Shown piece by piece: positions 61,074-64,000 of a stretch of 64,000 nucleotides of DNA. Origin of the DNA: Telluribacter sp035998675. Its GTDB lineage: Bacteria > Bacteroidota > Bacteroidia > Cytophagales > Spirosomataceae. Position 1 is the first letter of the stretch, and every line of letters starts with the position of its first letter. The position numbers and the translations under genes are program-made. The notes beneath the pieces were generated by a model. That model made no database searches, had not been told where the DNA came from, and worked only from the letters and a program-made list of their open reading frames with translations. Where the stretch lies: contig NZ_DASYHI010000007.1 of the NCBI RefSeq assembly GCF_035998675.1, positions 124,001 to 188,000 on the forward strand, written 5' to 3'.

Positions 61074-61098
61074 AAGCACTACCAGGTAAAGACATTTG

Positions 61099-61127
61099 AA
61101 CCCCGGCTGCCAAAAGCGGCCGGGGTT
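61099..61127 (+). terminator. Terminator of rpsT
   Basis: AACCCCGGC (61099-61107) pairs with GCCGGGGTT (61119-61127), then T residues. Confidence 0.88.
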
Positions 61128-61379
61128 TTCTACGATGGGCCAATGTCCTGAAATTCTAAGTAAGTAATCTTTTAAGTGTCAGAGCCATCCCCGTCAGCCT
61201 GGGATCTATCCCATCTTTAGCCTAAAAGGCAGGAGAAAAATTGTGTTTGGACTTTCTTTTTATTATATTGCGATAATGACATCCTTGTAACCGTGTTTTA
61301 TATCGGGTACAAGGATTATTTCGATAGTGCCGTTAAAAAAAACAAAAACACAATTTTAAACTTAACTGATTGCAATTGT

Positions 61380-62657
61380 ATGAGAAAACTCGCATTATTA
61401 GCAGGTTTGGTAGCCATGGGAACTGTTCCTGCCTTTGCCCAAACTGCTCCGATTACATTTAATGCCCGTGGTCTGGTGGCTGTATCCGACGCAGATATGG
61501 CAGCTTCGGCCTTTATTGATGGTAAACTTCTTCGGGACAATGCAGTAAAAGATAAACTGGCCACGATTAAGTTTCCTTTGCAGCGTGGAGGTAAAACTTT
61601 CGAAAGTATCATCGTATCTAATTCAGCACTGACTTATAGCAAGAGTATCGCAGTACCAAAAAATGGTGGTCTGGCCTATGTGCTGGATGCACGGGTAAGC
61701 CCGTCTGACGATGTTACCGAATACAAAAATACCATGCAGGAGTTTCCGGAAGGCCAGAAACTCACCGTAGTTGATATCGTAAACCTGTCAGCTCCCAAAC
61801 AGAAGTTTGCATTTGCCGTAGGCAAAAACCCTACAGCCATAGATATTAATAAGAATGAACTGATGGTAGCCACCAGTGAGGTCGGCAAAGAGCTGGTATT
61901 CCTGGAAGTAAATGAAGACGGAAAGCCAACACGTCTGGCTCATTTGCCTGCTCAACTTGACAGTACCCGTATCATTGACCTGTCGTTTCATCCAAATGGT
62001 AACTACCTGGCCGTAACCCTGGATCAGACCAAAGAAGTAGGTCTGTATCGTATCGTACGTGACGGAGCCGGTAAGCTCAAGAATATCGAGATGATAGGAA
62101 AGCCTTTCAAAGCCGGTAATAATCCGGCTACCGGTAAGTTCTCGGCAGATGGTAAGCACTACTTTGTATTGGATACTAAAGGGACCGTTGGAAAAGCTAC
62201 CGGTGAAGGTGAGCTAATGGTTATTGAATTTTCACTGGATGGTTCAGCCGAGCATAAAGTAGTGAGCAAAACCCCAGTAGGCCTCAACCCTGGCGCTTTT
62301 GCCGTCAATCCTGAGGGTACTATGATCGTAACGGCTAACGTAGGAAAGAGTGCCCAGCCTTGGACAGAAACCAATGCGGGCGGTGGTAGCTCACTGACCC
62401 TGCTAAAAGTAGGAGCAGACGGTGCCATGACCAAAGTGGCCGACTATCCCGTAAATGGTATTATGCCGCAGAGTGTTGCCTTTGACAAGGACGGGTCCAA
62501 TGTAGCGGTAGCTATTTATGAGTACCTCGATTATGGTAACCGTACCGGAGGAATTGAATTCTACAGCGTGGCCAAGGGAGATACTCCTGCGCTGACCAAG
62601 CAGCCCGGTCGAATCAGTGTTGAGCGTGGTTGCCACACGATCCGCGTCATTCCCTGA
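61380..62657 (+). CDS. Secreted beta-propeller (YncE/WD40-like) protein
   Basis: 425 residues from ATG at 61380 (MRKLALLAGLVAMGTVPAFAQ), with an evident signal peptide; the frame opens at 61293 in the leader. The body has propeller-like repeats such as GLAYVLDARVSPSDD, SFHPNGNYLAVTLDQTKEVG, KFSADGKHYFVLDTKG, AVNPEGTMIVTANVGKS and SVAFDKDGSNVAVAIYEY. No catalytic motif. Periplasmic or secreted; function unknown. A 240-bp gap precedes it, with a long leader possible. Confidence 0.78.
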   Translation: MRKLALLAGLVAMGTVPAFAQTAPITFNARGLVAVSDADMAASAFIDGKLLRDNAVKDKLATIKFPLQRGGKTFESIIVSNSALTYSKSIAVPKNGGLAYVLDARVSPSDDVTEYKNTMQEFPEGQKLTVVDIVNLSAPKQKFAFAVGKNPTAIDINKNELMVATSEVGKELVFLEVNEDGKPTRLAHLPAQLDSTRIIDLSFHPNGNYLAVTLDQTKEVGLYRIVRDGAGKLKNIEMIGKPFKAGNNPATGKFSADGKHYFVLDTKGTVGKATGEGELMVIEFSLDGSAEHKVVSKTPVGLNPGAFAVNPEGTMIVTANVGKSAQPWTETNAGGGSSLTLLKVGADGAMTKVADYPVNGIMPQSVAFDKDGSNVAVAIYEYLDYGNRTGGIEFYSVAKGDTPALTKQPGRISVERGCHTIRVIP

Positions 62658-62672
62658 TTTGCCATAGTACAC

Positions 62673-62721
62673 AAAAAACAGATAGGGCCGGTGGATTTAC
62701 CACCGGCCCTATCTGTTTTTT
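62673..62721. terminator. Strong bidirectional terminator, 22-bp perfect stem
   Basis: AAAAAACAGATAGGGCCGGTGG (written here as AAAAAACAGATAGG-GCCGGTGG) pairs with CCACCGGC-CCTATCTGTTTTTT around ATTTA, 15 bp behind the propeller gene. Confidence 0.93.
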
Positions 62722-62878
62722 GAAGGTAAAGACCTGGACAAGTGCTATTGAGTAAAATTTACAAAGTACCTTACTCCCTCATTTAATAAATGTATAGTCC
62801 AAAATAAATCTTTAAGTATAAACTTCTAAAAGAAAGGTTTAGGATTGGCCGGGGCTTATTTTTTCCTGTGAATTTTCG

Positions 62879-62886
62879 TAAATTTG
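62879..62886 (+). promoter_or_regulatory. -7 box of the ABC-F gene
   Basis: TAAATTTG, an exact TAnnTTTG, 32 bp before the ATG at 62918. Confidence 0.5.
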
Positions 62887-62917
62887 CGCTTTCAATCATA
62901 AAAAAATACAACAATAC

Positions 62918-64000
62918 ATGATCACGGTTCAGAACGTATCCTTACGGTACGGCAAGCGAGTGCTTTTTGATGAAGTAAATATAAAATTTGTCCCTGGTAA
63001 CTGCTATGGCGTTATTGGTGCCAACGGAGCCGGGAAGTCTACCTTTCTCAAAATATTATCGGGTGAAATAGAGCCGCAGACGGGAAACATTCACATGAAT
63101 CCGGGCGAACGACTGGCGGTATTAAAGCAGGATCAGTATGGCTACGACGACTATTCCGTCATGGATACGGTGATAGTAGGCCATGAGAAATTGTACCGCA
63201 TTATGAAGGAGCGGGAGGCTATTTATGCCAAAGAAGAATTCACGGACGAAGACGGCGAAAAGGCGGCTAACCTGGAAGCCGAATTTGCCGATTTGAACGG
63301 TTGGGATGCGGAAAGTGAAGCGGCTCAGCTGCTGAGTGGTTTGGGAATAAGTGAGGAGTACCACTACACCACTATGGGGGATATCAACGCCAACGATAAG
63401 GTGAAGGTACTACTCGCGCAGGCTCTGTTTGGAAATCCGGATGTGCTCCTGTTGGATGAACCTACCAACAACCTGGACATTGAAACGGTACTCTGGCTGG
63501 AAGACTTCCTGGCTAACTTCAAAAATACAGTCATAGTCGTATCACACGACCGCCACTTCCTTGACCAGGTGTGTACGCACGTAGTGGATATTGATTTCAG
63601 CAAAGTACAGATGTATACCGGAAACTATACCTTCTGGTACGAGTCGAGCCAGTTGGCCCTGAAGCAGCGCCAGGATGCCAACAAAAAGGCCGATGAAAAG
63701 CGTAAGGAACTGGAAGAATTTATACGCCGGTTCAGTGCCAACGCTTCGAAATCGAAGCAGGCTACTTCGCGCCAGAAGTTACTGGAGAAAATTTCCGTGG
63801 ACGATATCAAACCATCTTCGCGGAAGTACCCTTACGTGGCGTTCAAATCCGAGCGTGAAGTAGGAGACCAGATACTGCGGGTCGAAGGCCTTTCCAAGAC
63901 GGCCGAAGACGGGACCGTTCTGTTTAAAAATGTAAGTTTTAACGTCAATAAAGGGGATAAGATAGCTTTCAATAGCCGCAATATGCTGGCGGTAAGTACC
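62918..64000 (+). CDS. ABC-F family ATPase (YbiT-like), 3' partial
   Basis: ATG at 62918 (MITVQNVSLRYGKRVLFDEV); open to the window end, 361 codons. First ATPase domain: Walker A GANGAGKSTFLK, then INANDKVKVLLAQALF in place of the LSGGE signature, Walker B DVLLLDEPTNNLDIETV, VVSHDRHFLDQVCTHV. The following linker (FSANASKSKQATSRQKLLEK) and the signature variant match the YbiT subfamily. The second ATPase domain begins with FNSRNMLAVST: its P-loop lysine appears to be replaced by Val. ABC-F proteins act on ribosomes. Rest is outside the window. Confidence 0.88.
   Translation, partial: MITVQNVSLRYGKRVLFDEVNIKFVPGNCYGVIGANGAGKSTFLKILSGEIEPQTGNIHMNPGERLAVLKQDQYGYDDYSVMDTVIVGHEKLYRIMKEREAIYAKEEFTDEDGEKAANLEAEFADLNGWDAESEAAQLLSGLGISEEYHYTTMGDINANDKVKVLLAQALFGNPDVLLLDEPTNNLDIETVLWLEDFLANFKNTVIVVSHDRHFLDQVCTHVVDIDFSKVQMYTGNYTFWYESSQLALKQRQDANKKADEKRKELEEFIRRFSANASKSKQATSRQKLLEKISVDDIKPSSRKYPYVAFKSEREVGDQILRVEGLSKTAEDGTVLFKNVSFNVNKGDKIAFNSRNMLAVST

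Noticed and set aside
63301..63480. LSGGE signature missing in the ABC-F gene, at first taken as decay.
   Set aside because: The replacement INANDKVKVLLAQ fits the known YbiT-type variant, and the rest of NBD1 is intact, so this part is a subfamily trait; only the NBD2 P-loop change is kept as a finding.

Overview
The window comes from a chromosome of a Bacteroidota bacterium, most likely order Cytophagales (Spirosoma/Cytophaga-like). The evidence is the recurring promoter element TAnnTTTG (with TTTG about 20 bp upstream at rpsT), a tmRNA encoding the tag GEASYAMAA, a carboxypeptidase-regulatory-domain TonB receptor, a Porin_10-type porin, and conserved Bacteroidota gene orders: parA-parB-DUF5683-dapB-lepB, and aroK/DoxX(BT_3928)/DUF1599 beside folP-cdaA. 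Base composition is moderate, coding is dense, and neighbouring genes are often separated by near-perfect palindromic terminators that can serve both strands. I see no insertion sequence, prophage, CRISPR array, rRNA or tRNA.

Layout. 1-3455: the end of an O-antigen-ligase/Wzy-like polymerase and a secreted seven-repeat beta-propeller protein. 3488-3860 (-): ssrA tmRNA. 3975-12550: a minus-strand operon (ABC protein, HlyD adaptor, TolC channel, TonB-dependent receptor) and a divergent TetR regulator, with two palindromic operators between them; the ABC protein has lost nearly every catalytic motif of its nucleotide-binding domain. 12621-19032: small membrane protein, hemF, menC, lpxK, porin, miaE. 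19201-28207: AddB-like nuclease, DUF1801, RlmI-type methyltransferase, a Tat/lipoprotein sugar isomerase-like protein, an S1/P1-type nuclease, a Dabb protein, ung and apaG. 28280-35013: methyltransferase, a lipoprotein joining a cytochrome c-like segment to a dicopper monooxygenase-like module, PBP1A, YihY and a DUF4142 lipoprotein. 35160-39405: deaD, ald with a divergent Lrp/AsnC regulator, and a small hydrophilic protein.

39428-43740: a geranylgeranyl-reductase-like flavoprotein, an atypical GH13-like cytosolic enzyme and an overlapping radical SAM/SPASM protein. 43905-48355: parA, parB, DUF5683, dapB, lepB. 48512-54924: a glycine-zipper stress protein, dprA, an AlbA_2 protein, an FKBP, proS and a repetitive Gly/Met/Ser-rich lipoprotein. 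55063-62657: FadL-like outer-membrane protein, aroK, DoxX/MauE protein, DUF1599 protein, folP, cdaA (c-di-AMP synthase), rpsT and a secreted beta-propeller. 62918-64000: the start of a YbiT-like ABC-F ATPase, cut by the window edge.

Most of the window is housekeeping and envelope biology. The most unusual items are the heme-plus-dicopper lipoprotein (29137-30492), the ABC exporter with a degenerate ATPase domain joined to a TonB receptor (3975-11495), the GH13-like/radical SAM pair (40605-43740), and a strong excess of the palindromic word GTAC through the native genes, which largely disappears in the beta-propeller module at 2221-3455.
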